Part shown: positions 1 to 6,438 of the stretch, piece by piece
Layout: each line of letters begins with the position of its first letter
Position numbering within the stretch: the stretch's first letter is position 1
From: Deferribacteres bacterium
Lineage (GTDB): Bacteria; Nitrospirota; Thermodesulfovibrionia; UBA6902
Assembly (NCBI GenBank): GCA_013152795.1
Contig: JAADFS010000020.1
Coordinates: forward strand, 406 to 9,835
Direction: 5' to 3'
DNA: 9,430 nucleotides
Position numbers and translations under genes: made by a program
Notes under the pieces: generated by a model
Told to the model about the DNA's origin: nothing
The model's database searches: none
What the model saw: only the letters and a program-made list of their open reading frames with translations

Positions 1-1
1 A

Positions 2-925
2 ACATTTGCAGCAACCGTCTCTGCATTCATAGCCAAAATTCCCGTTGCCCATCTGCATGGTGGTGAGCTGAGTGAAGGTGTTATTGATGACGCCATGAGA
101 CATTCAATCACCAAAATGTCCTACCTTCATTTTGCATCCACCGAAATATACCGGAAACGTATTATCCAGTTGGGAGAGTCTCCAGAGAGGGTTTTCAATG
201 TCGGCGCTTTGGGCATTGACAGCATAAAAGAAACCGAACTTCTTGAAAGGAATGAATTGGAAGACCTGTTGGGTTTTAAATTCAATGGAAAGACCGCCCT
301 GGTTACATACCATCCGGTTACACTGGAATCCGGTGCCTCGGGAAGACAATTCAGGGAACTATTGAAGGCCCTTCAGGACATGGGTGAATTAAAGGTTATC
401 TTTACAAAACCGAATGCAGATAACGGCGGAAGGGAGATTGCGGGCCTAATGGATGAATTTCACGTGAGTCATCCTGACAAAACCGTATGCTTCACATCCC
501 TTGGGAGACTGAAGTATCTGTCTGCAATGAAGTATGCCGATGTAGTCGTTGGAAACTCCTCAAGCGGAATCATTGAAAGCCCTGCCTTCAGAAAACCGGC
601 CGTAAATATCGGGGACAGACAGAGGGGAAGAATAAAGGCTGAAAGCATAATTGACTGCAGGTGCACCAGGGAAGATATAGCGGCGGCAATCAGAAAGGCA
701 CTATCACCCGATTTTCAGAGGTTGTGCAGGAATATAAAAAATCCTTATGGAGAGGGAGGGGCCTCGGAAAGGATAGTCGGCATTCTTAAAGATATATTAG
801 CCGGCCCCATAAACCTGAAAAAAGGATTTTTTGATATCGGAAACATTCTGTCACATGAAATACCGCGGACTGACAATGCAAACCCCGGAGAGCTTGACGA
901 TGCAGAAAGATATATTCATTGCTAA
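2..925 (+). CDS. neuC: Hydrolysing NDP-N-acetylhexosamine 2-epimerase (NeuC/LegG family), 5'-truncated by the window edge
   Basis: The reading frame is open from base 2 to the TAA at 923-925 and gives 307 residues. Coding similarity clearly continues upstream of the first ATG (base 95): the frame there reads VAHLHGGELSEGVIDDAMRH, a hallmark of this family, so 95 is not the start. Full-length relatives have about 370-390 residues, so roughly 70-80 N-terminal residues lie outside the window. Other visible family signatures are the VTYHPVT segment and the SSSGIIESPAFRKP plus NIGDRQRGR nucleotide-binding region. The family hydrolyses a nucleotide-linked N-acetylhexosamine with C2 inversion, giving free ManNAc (NeuC) or its 2,4-diacetamido-6-deoxy analogue (LegG). 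Sequence alone does not separate these. The neighbouring PtmE-like gene favours the GDP-linked LegG role (inference). GC is lower at the 5' part (23-27 per 60 bases around 1-300) than near the end (33 of 60 at 661-720). The end overlaps the next gene. Confidence 0.93.
   Translation, partial: TFAATVSAFIAKIPVAHLHGGELSEGVIDDAMRHSITKMSYLHFASTEIYRKRIIQLGESPERVFNVGALGIDSIKETELLERNELEDLLGFKFNGKTALVTYHPVTLESGASGRQFRELLKALQDMGELKVIFTKPNADNGGREIAGLMDEFHVSHPDKTVCFTSLGRLKYLSAMKYADVVVGNSSSGIIESPAFRKPAVNIGDRQRGRIKAESIIDCRCTREDIAAAIRKALSPDFQRLCRNIKNPYGEGGASERIVGILKDILAGPINLKKGFFDIGNILSHEIPRTDNANPGELDDAERYIHC
887..890 (+). promoter_or_regulatory. Ribosome binding site that decides the nucleotidyltransferase start
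   Basis: GGAG within CCGGAGAG lies 9 nt before ATG 900 and inside the end of neuC. The alternative in-frame starts upstream (831 TTG, 855 ATG, 876 ATG) have no comparable purine motif, so 900 is preferred. Confidence 0.55.
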
Positions 926-1967
926 AACCGAATCCATCAAGGATGTATTGAAAAAATTAGACAGGACGGCCGAGAAACTCCTCCTGGTCACGGACCCTGA
1001 CAACAGGCTTCTCGGAACCATAAGCGACGGGGACATAAGGCGCTACCTGTTAAAGGGTAACAGCCTCGACGACAATATCGAAAACGTCTATTACAGGAAT
1101 CCCACGTTTCTCAGGAAAGGCGAGTTTTCCATGGAAGCTGCAAGGAAAATATTTCTGAAGAAAAAGATAAATCTTATCCCCGTCATAGATGAACAGGGCA
1201 CCGTGGTTGATTACATAATCTGGAACCAGGCATTTTCAGAACACACACGGCCCCCGAAGAACGGCAGGATAAAAGTGCCCGTCGTTATTATGGCGGGAGG
1301 CAGGGGGACAAGGCTGGAGCCTTTCACCAAAATTCTTCCCAAACCGCTGATACCCGTAAATGACAAGCCCGTTATTGAACTGATCATTGAAGAGTTCAAG
1401 AGGCAGGGCGGAAAAAGGTTTTATCTTATCCTGAACTCAAAGGGTGAAATGATAGAGGCTTATTTTAATGGCGTTGAAAAGGACTATGAAGTAAGGTTTG
1501 TCAGGGAAAATGATTTTCTCGGCACGGCGGGCGGACTGAAGTTGCTCAGAAGGATGAACACGGATATTTTTATCGTTACAAACTGTGATGTTATTGTGAA
1601 GGCCGATTTTCAGCAGGTCATCACCCTGCATAAAAGGCAGAACGCCGTGATGACGGTACTGTCTTCAATCCAGCACCACAAGATACCCTATGGCGTCATA
1701 AATTTCAGGGAAAAGGGGCTGGTGACCGACATACACGAAAAACCCGAATATACCGTGACTATAAATACAGGCGTATATGTGCTGAGCAGGGAGGCTGTAC
1801 GGTTTATCCCGGAAAATACGTCTTTTGACATGACCGACCTGATCAAGAAGTTGATCAGAAACAACAAGAAGGTGGCGACATACCCGGTGAATGAGAATGA
1901 CTACATCGATATAGGCCAGTGGGAAGAATACAAGAACGCTGTCGAAAAACTGGGTGTGTTCGGATGA
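900..1967 (+). CDS. CBS-domain-pair sugar-phosphate nucleotidyltransferase (PtmE-like)
   Basis: A 355-residue protein from ATG 900. Residues about 8-108 form two CBS motifs (LLGTISDGDIRRYL in the first, NLIPVIDEQGTVVDY in the second). Residues about 126-355 form a nucleotidyltransferase domain with VIMAGGRGTRL (residues 129-139), the substrate-loop lysine in LPKPLIPV, and NCD ending at D230, a likely metal ligand. This architecture matches PtmE of Campylobacter, which makes the GDP-linked amino-sugar used for legionaminic acid. The nucleotide and sugar used here are inferred, not shown. Start choice: ATG 900 has GGAG at 887-890 with 9 nt spacing and begins like family members (MQKDIFIAK...). 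ATG 876, ATG 855 and TTG 831 are in frame but poorly supported. The gene overlaps the end of neuC by 26 nt, which suggests translational coupling. CBS pairs often bind adenine nucleotides, so allosteric control is possible. Confidence 0.9.
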   Translation: MQKDIFIAKTESIKDVLKKLDRTAEKLLLVTDPDNRLLGTISDGDIRRYLLKGNSLDDNIENVYYRNPTFLRKGEFSMEAARKIFLKKKINLIPVIDEQGTVVDYIIWNQAFSEHTRPPKNGRIKVPVVIMAGGRGTRLEPFTKILPKPLIPVNDKPVIELIIEEFKRQGGKRFYLILNSKGEMIEAYFNGVEKDYEVRFVRENDFLGTAGGLKLLRRMNTDIFIVTNCDVIVKADFQQVITLHKRQNAVMTVLSSIQHHKIPYGVINFREKGLVTDIHEKPEYTVTINTGVYVLSREAVRFIPENTSFDMTDLIKKLIRNNKKVATYPVNENDYIDIGQWEEYKNAVEKLGVFG

Positions 1968-1996
1968 AAACTGTAAGGGTTAATACAGTAATGCCC

Positions 1997-2001
1997 GGAG
2001 G
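1997..2001 (+). promoter_or_regulatory. Strong ribosome binding site for a TTG start
   Basis: GGAGG in the 40-nt gap between two genes, 6 nt before the TTG at 2008. It is the best Shine-Dalgarno match I saw in the window. The nearby ATG 1991 and GTG 2001 are out of frame with the radical SAM gene, so this site supports the unusual TTG start. Confidence 0.8.
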
Positions 2002-2007
2002 TGGCTG

Positions 2008-3396
2008 TTGAGGATACTGCTTGTAGTCTATGACAACGGATCATATATCAGTTGGTTCCCGCAGGGGCTGGCTTATATAGCAGCGGTCTGCAAAAGGGCG
2101 GGACATGATGTGGTCATATATAACCAGGATGTTTATCACTACCCGGATGCCCACCTCACGGAATATCTTGCAGGGAACAGGTTTGATGTGGTTGGAGTAA
2201 GCGTTATCGCAGGATATTACCAATACAGAAAGCTACTGAAAATCTCTGATGCGATAAACGCTGTTCCGGAGCGCCCCTTTTACATCATAGGCGGTCACGG
2301 CCCCTCACCAGAACCCGCCTATTTTCTCAAGAAGACCCGTGCAGACATGGTGATCATAGGTGAGGGGGAAAACACGATACTCGAAGTAATCGAGGCGCTT
2401 CATGAGAAAAAAGGTTTTCAGGATATCAAGGGTATTGCCTATATCGAAAACAACAGACTGGTAATGACCGGTCGCCGGCCCCTTATAAAGGATATCGACA
2501 GCATTCCTTTTCCTGCTTATGAAATGTTTCCCATGGATCATTACACATTGTTAAGGATGCCCAATATAAAAGGCACCGAGCGCTGCATACCGGTTCTTTC
2601 CGGGAGGGGCTGCACCTTTAAATGCAATTTCTGTTACCGCATGGATACCGGCTTCAGGCCGCGTTCAGCAGACAGCATAATAGAGGAGATAAAACTTCTG
2701 AAAAAAGACTACCATGTCGGTTACATAGCATTTTCCGACGAACTTCTGATGAGTTCAGTGAAACGCACAGAGGAGCTGTGCAGGGCATTCATAAAGGCCA
2801 AACTGAATATCAGGTGGGACTGCAACGGCCGCCTCAACTACGCCAGGGCCGACTTGCTCAAACTCATGAAGGAGGCAGGCTGTGTTTTTATTAATTATGG
2901 AATTGAGGCCGTAGACGACACAGTGCTGAAGAATATGAACAAGGCCCTGACGGTTAAACAGATCATAACCGGTGTGGAGAATACACTGGCGGCTGGTATC
3001 AGTCCTGGACTTAATATTATATTCGGCAACATAGGTGATAACAGGGAAACGCTGAAAAAGGGAGTGGATTTCCTGCTGAAATATGACGACCACTCACACC
3101 TGCGAACCATCCGGCCGGTAACACCGTATCCGGGCTCGGCGTTGTATTACCACGCAATCAGGGAGGGGCTTTTAAAGGATGTTGAAGATTTTTACGAAAA
3201 CAAGCACCTTAACTCCGACCTGCTGGCCGTGAATTTTACGGATATGACTGATGAGGAGTTCCACCGGGAGCTGCTGCAGGCCAATAAGACACTGATGAAA
3301 CATTACTACGGCAGCAAACTGCGCAAGGGGATACAGGATGCCGAAAACCTGTACCTGAACATGGACACATCCTTCAGGGGGTTCCGCGATGTATAA
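2008..3396 (+). CDS. B12-binding-domain radical SAM protein
   Basis: A 462-residue protein with a TTG start. The N-terminal ~135 residues look like the Rossmann-type cobalamin-binding domain of class B (BchE-like) radical SAM proteins: MRILLVVYD, then IIGGHGPSPEP (GGHG at 95-98) and IIGEGENT (GEGE at 118-121). I did not see a DxHxxG cobalamin motif, which is often missing in this class. The radical SAM core follows with the CxxxCxxC cluster motif at C202, C206 and C209, which should bind a [4Fe-4S] cluster and cleave SAM. A later segment, FINYGIEAVDDTVLKNMNK, is typical of the family. Members do methylations, cyclisations and other hard radical chemistry, often under anaerobic conditions. The substrate here is unknown. 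Its position between two nonulosonate activation genes suggests it may modify the sugar or its precursor (inference). The end overlaps the next gene by 8 nt. Confidence 0.9.
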   Translation: MRILLVVYDNGSYISWFPQGLAYIAAVCKRAGHDVVIYNQDVYHYPDAHLTEYLAGNRFDVVGVSVIAGYYQYRKLLKISDAINAVPERPFYIIGGHGPSPEPAYFLKKTRADMVIIGEGENTILEVIEALHEKKGFQDIKGIAYIENNRLVMTGRRPLIKDIDSIPFPAYEMFPMDHYTLLRMPNIKGTERCIPVLSGRGCTFKCNFCYRMDTGFRPRSADSIIEEIKLLKKDYHVGYIAFSDELLMSSVKRTEELCRAFIKAKLNIRWDCNGRLNYARADLLKLMKEAGCVFINYGIEAVDDTVLKNMNKALTVKQIITGVENTLAAGISPGLNIIFGNIGDNRETLKKGVDFLLKYDDHSHLRTIRPVTPYPGSALYYHAIREGLLKDVEDFYENKHLNSDLLAVNFTDMTDEEFHRELLQANKTLMKHYYGSKLRKGIQDAENLYLNMDTSFRGFRDV

Positions 3397-4117
3397 CAAC
3401 AGGAGTGTTCTCGGAATTATTCCTGCACGCGGCGGTTCAAAGGGATTGCCGAGGAAGAATATACGGGAGATGTGCGGAATGCCCCTGATCGCATGGACTG
3501 TGAAGCAGGCCCTGTCCTCCAGATACCTTGACAGGGTGATTGTAAGCACGGATGACCATGAGATTGCGGAGATATCAAAAAACTACGGAGCTGAAGTGCC
3601 TTTTTTAAGGCCTGAGGAACTGGCAGGCGACTGTACTGCAATGATAGAGGTGATCTTACATGCAGTGGAGTTTTATAAAAACAAAAACATGACGTTTGAC
3701 TGTATAGCCCTGCTGGAGCCCACCTCACCCCTCAGGAAGATTGATGATATCGACCGCGCCATAGAAAAATTAATCCGCCATGAGGCAGAAGCCGACAGCC
3801 TCGTGAGCGTCGGAGAAGTGAGTCTGGAACATCCCTCTATAATGAAGAGGATAATACGGGGCTATGTAAAACCCTATGAGGCAGGGGCGGGAATTATAAC
3901 GAGAAGGCAGGAACTTGACAGGGTGTTTTTTCCATATGGTGTCATCTATCTCTCAAAGACGGCGACGCTGCTTGAATACAGGACGTTTTACCAGCAGCGG
4001 ACCATTCCGTTTTTCATAGAGAGGTGGCAGAACTATGAAGTGGACGACATATATGACTTTGTATGCATTGAAGCTGTCATGAGCCTGATGCTGCATAAAA
4101 CGGAGTCCTGCACATGA
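3389..4117 (+). CDS. neuA: CMP-nonulosonate cytidylyltransferase (NeuA/LegF family acylneuraminate cytidylyltransferase)
   Basis: A 242-residue protein, close to the usual ~230 residues of stand-alone family members. Signatures in order: IIPARGGSKGLPRKNI (residues 10-25, the CTP-binding loop), VIVSTDD (50-56), LLEPTSPLR (108-116; many relatives have Q at the E110 position) and EVDDIYDF (217-224), whose acidic residues are likely metal ligands. The family joins a nonulosonic acid (Neu5Ac, legionaminic or related) to CMP from CTP in the cytoplasm, releasing pyrophosphate. Which acid is used cannot be read from sequence; the PtmE-like neighbour favours legionaminic acid or a derivative (inference). 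ATG 3389 lies 8 nt inside the upstream gene, preceded by an AGGGGG run at 3376-3381. Its TGA shares ATGA with the next start, so translation of the genes is probably coupled. Pseudaminate and KDO cytidylyltransferases are related alternatives but less likely. Confidence 0.92.
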   Translation: MYNNRSVLGIIPARGGSKGLPRKNIREMCGMPLIAWTVKQALSSRYLDRVIVSTDDHEIAEISKNYGAEVPFLRPEELAGDCTAMIEVILHAVEFYKNKNMTFDCIALLEPTSPLRKIDDIDRAIEKLIRHEAEADSLVSVGEVSLEHPSIMKRIIRGYVKPYEAGAGIITRRQELDRVFFPYGVIYLSKTATLLEYRTFYQQRTIPFFIERWQNYEVDDIYDFVCIEAVMSLMLHKTESCT

Positions 4118-5112
4118 AAGCTTTGCAGATAGGCCTTGGTTCCATGGGTAAAAGGAGGATAAGAAACCTCTTGTCACTGGGTATAAAAGATATAACCGGC
4201 TTTGATAAAAGGGAAGACCGGCGCAAGGAAGCGGAAGACAGGTATCATGTTCAGACATCCGCTGAGCTTACGCCTGATATGTTATCAGCAAGTGATGTCT
4301 TCATTGTCTCAACCCCTCCGGACAGCCACCTTGAATATCTGAAACTGGCGGTAGAATATGCCAAGCCGGCCTTTGTTGAGGCCAGCGTCATCATGGATGG
4401 ACTCAAAGAAGTTTCAGAAGAGGCAAAGAAAAAAAACACACTGATTGCGCCTTCATGTACTTTCAGGTTTCATCCGGGTGTTAAGACGGTCAGGGATATT
4501 GTGCTGGGCGGAAGATACGGCAAGTTGTGCAATTTCATTTATGTAATGGGCCAGTATCTTCCGGACTGGCATCCATGGGAGGACATAAGGGATTTTTATG
4601 TCAGCAAAAGACAGACCAGTGCCAGCAGGGAAATGGTGCCTTTTGAACTGACCTGGCTTCTTGACATCACGGGGTATCCCGAAGAGGTCTTTGCATTCTA
4701 CGGCAGGACCCGCGACATGGGTGTTGATATTGATGACACTTACAACGTGAATCTTAAATTCAACGGTTTCCTGGGGACTCTCGTGGTGGATGTCGTCTCG
4801 CGCTTTGCCACAAGAAGCCTTATCATGAACCTTGAAAAGGCGCAGATAAGATGGAACTGGGAAGACAGGGCGGTCAGGCTCTATGATGCCGAAAGCAGGA
4901 CCTGGGAGTATTTCCATGAACCAACAGGCAGGGCTGAATCGGATTACAATGACAATATCATAGAGGAAATGTATGTTGATGAAATGAGAGCGTTTATCGA
5001 TGCGGCAAGAGGCATCAGGCCGTTTCCCAATACACTTGATGAAGACATAGGGATACTTAATGTCCTTGAAAAGGCGGAGCAGACCAACAGGGGCGCAAGC
5101 CTGAGGAGATAA
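4114..5112 (+). CDS. Gfo/Idh/MocA-fold oxidoreductase with atypical active site
   Basis: A 332-residue protein. The N-terminus is a Rossmann NAD(P)-binding fold with IGLGSMGKRR (GxGxxG at residues 7-12) and VSTPPDSH (65-72), followed by a Gfo/Idh/MocA-type C-terminal domain (TFRFHPGV at 116-123, YLPDWHPW at 148-155). Two family landmarks look changed. The usual EKP, which supplies the catalytic lysine, is EAS at 89-91. The usual histidine of the ELSHEID-like helix aligns by eye with W181 in ELTWLLD (178-184). The protein may therefore be a divergent enzyme, act on an unusual substrate, or be non-catalytic. Intact length and clean frame argue against decay. GGAG at 4102-4105 precedes ATG 4114, and the start shares ATGA with the cytidylyltransferase stop. 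The neighbours imply a role in making or modifying a nonulosonic acid, but no substrate can be named. Confidence 0.85.
   Translation: MKALQIGLGSMGKRRIRNLLSLGIKDITGFDKREDRRKEAEDRYHVQTSAELTPDMLSASDVFIVSTPPDSHLEYLKLAVEYAKPAFVEASVIMDGLKEVSEEAKKKNTLIAPSCTFRFHPGVKTVRDIVLGGRYGKLCNFIYVMGQYLPDWHPWEDIRDFYVSKRQTSASREMVPFELTWLLDITGYPEEVFAFYGRTRDMGVDIDDTYNVNLKFNGFLGTLVVDVVSRFATRSLIMNLEKAQIRWNWEDRAVRLYDAESRTWEYFHEPTGRAESDYNDNIIEEMYVDEMRAFIDAARGIRPFPNTLDEDIGILNVLEKAEQTNRGASLRR
5103..5108 (+). promoter_or_regulatory. Ribosome binding site for a GTG start
   Basis: GAGGAG lies in the last codons of the upstream oxidoreductase gene, 10 nt before GTG 5119. It supports the GTG start of the aminotransferase, because no ATG lies close to the expected N-terminus. 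Confidence 0.65.
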
Positions 5113-5118
5113 AGACTG

Positions 5119-6438
5119 GTGAATTGTCATACAGGCATTGATTTATATAAACGGGCCAGAAATATTATTCCCGGCGGCACCCATCTTCTCTCAAAGAGGC
5201 CGGAAATGTTTTTGCCGGGGCAGTGGCCTGCATACTACAGCAGGAGCAGGGGGGTTGAGATCACCGACCTTGACGGCAATCGATTTATTGATATGAGCAT
5301 ATGCGGGGTAGGCGCATGTATTCTCGGCTACGCAGACCCGGACGTTGACGCAGCGGTCAAGTCGGCTATCGACAATGGTACCATGAGCACCCTTAACTGC
5401 CCCGAGGAGGTTGAACTCGCCGAGCTGCTGTGCGAGCTTCATCCATGGGCGGATATGGTGAGGTTCGCAAGGGGCGGCGGTGAGGCAATGTCCATCGCCG
5501 TCCGTATTGCGCGCGCTGCAACAGGCAGGGACAGGGTCGCCTTCTGCGGCTATCACGGCTGGCATGACTGGTATCTTGCAGCCAATCTTGCAGACGACGG
5601 CAATCTGGACGGCCAGTTGCTTCCGGGCCTCGAGCCTGCTGGCATACCGCGTTGCCTGCGGGCCACGGCTGTGCCTTTCAATTATAATCAGCCTGAGTCA
5701 CTTGAGGCGGTTGTCCAGGAGCATGATGGAAAACTCGCCGCAATCATAATGGAACCGGTTAGGCACTCGGAGCCTGAGGACGGATTTCTGAGACATGTCA
5801 GGGAGACCGCCGATAAGACAGGCGCTGTTCTTATTTTCGATGAAGTCACCTCGGGTTGGAGAATGAATACCGGGGGCATACACCTGTCCTATGGTATAAA
5901 TCCCGACATGGCGGTCTTTGCAAAGGGGATGAGCAACGGCTATCCCATGGCGGCAATAACCGGGATCCGCCCCGTGATGGAATCCGCACAGAAGACGTTT
6001 ATAAGCAGCACTTACTGGACTGAAAGGATCGGCCCCGCAGCAGCACTTGCAGCAATAAGAAAAATGCGCTCGCATAATGTGCCGGAACATCTGAACCGTA
6101 CGGGCGATTGCGTCCGGAAGGCATGGAGGCAGGCTGCGGATGAGTACGGCCTTAGGATAAGCATTAAGGGTATACCCCCCCTTAGTATACTATCGTTTGA
6201 GTACGGGAAAATGTCGCAGGAGATACATACTCTCTTTACACAGGAAATGCTGAACAGGGGATTTCTCTCGTCAAAGGCTTTTTATGCGACCTATGCCCAC
6301 AGGGAAGAGCACGTTAATGCATATGAAAATGCTGTCATTGAAGTCTTTAAAACAATTGCCGGTGCGATAGATAAAAACAGCGTCCATGAATCATTGCATG
6401 GACCTGCAGCCCACACCGGATTTAAAAGGCTGGCATGA
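5119..6438 (+). CDS. Class III PLP-dependent aminotransferase (glutamate-1-semialdehyde-aminomutase-like)
   Basis: A 439-residue protein from GTG 5119, a normal length for the family. The N-terminus (LYKRARNIIPGGTHLLSKRP) and the DLDGNRFIDM segment resemble glutamate-1-semialdehyde aminomutases. Visible active-site elements: a GGGEA phosphate-binding turn in the RFARGGGEAMS segment, GYHGWHDWY (aromatic stacking on PLP), IFDEVTSGWR with D241 for the pyridine nitrogen, the Schiff-base lysine K269 in FAKGMSNGYP, and SSTYWTE with T298 as likely partner-subunit phosphate contact. True HemL is unlikely because the gene sits in a sugar-nucleotide operon and the motifs are divergent; paralogues like this occur in surface-glycan clusters. 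It could aminate a keto group on the sugar, perhaps formed by the upstream oxidoreductase (inference). It starts 6 nt after that gene and overlaps the next by 4 nt (ATGA). Confidence 0.9.
   Translation: MNCHTGIDLYKRARNIIPGGTHLLSKRPEMFLPGQWPAYYSRSRGVEITDLDGNRFIDMSICGVGACILGYADPDVDAAVKSAIDNGTMSTLNCPEEVELAELLCELHPWADMVRFARGGGEAMSIAVRIARAATGRDRVAFCGYHGWHDWYLAANLADDGNLDGQLLPGLEPAGIPRCLRATAVPFNYNQPESLEAVVQEHDGKLAAIIMEPVRHSEPEDGFLRHVRETADKTGAVLIFDEVTSGWRMNTGGIHLSYGINPDMAVFAKGMSNGYPMAAITGIRPVMESAQKTFISSTYWTERIGPAAALAAIRKMRSHNVPEHLNRTGDCVRKAWRQAADEYGLRISIKGIPPLSILSFEYGKMSQEIHTLFTQEMLNRGFLSSKAFYATYAHREEHVNAYENAVIEVFKTIAGAIDKNSVHESLHGPAAHTGFKRLA

Noticed and set aside
818..832. AAAAAA-GGA-TTTTTT inverted repeat resembling an intrinsic terminator
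   Set aside because: The stem is A/T only with no GC part, the loop is 3 nt, and it lies in the neuC coding sequence. It encodes a plausible Lys-Lys-Gly-Phe-Phe stretch.
1968..2007. The only real intergenic gap, considered for an internal promoter
   Set aside because: It is 40 nt long and holds a ribosome binding site; I could not find a convincing -35/-10 pair.
2755..3549. Long minus-strand open frames opposite the radical SAM gene and the cytidylyltransferase gene
   Set aside because: They lack recognisable motifs and lie fully opposite well-supported genes, so they are shadow frames.
4429..4437. A8 run ending in an in-frame A AAA AAC slippery heptamer (possible -1 frameshift or phase variation)
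   Set aside because: The -1 frame stops within about 16 codons (TAA at 4482), I saw no obvious stimulatory hairpin, and lysine-rich codons explain the run.
6168..6177. 10-bp perfect palindrome GGGTATACCC
   Set aside because: A single short palindrome inside a coding region with no promoter elements nearby; no support as an operator.
6382..6403. 7-bp perfect hairpin (GTCCATG / CATGGAC) near the end of the aminotransferase gene
   Set aside because: It has no T-tract and lies within coding sequence followed by an overlapping gene. A short stem like this can occur by chance.
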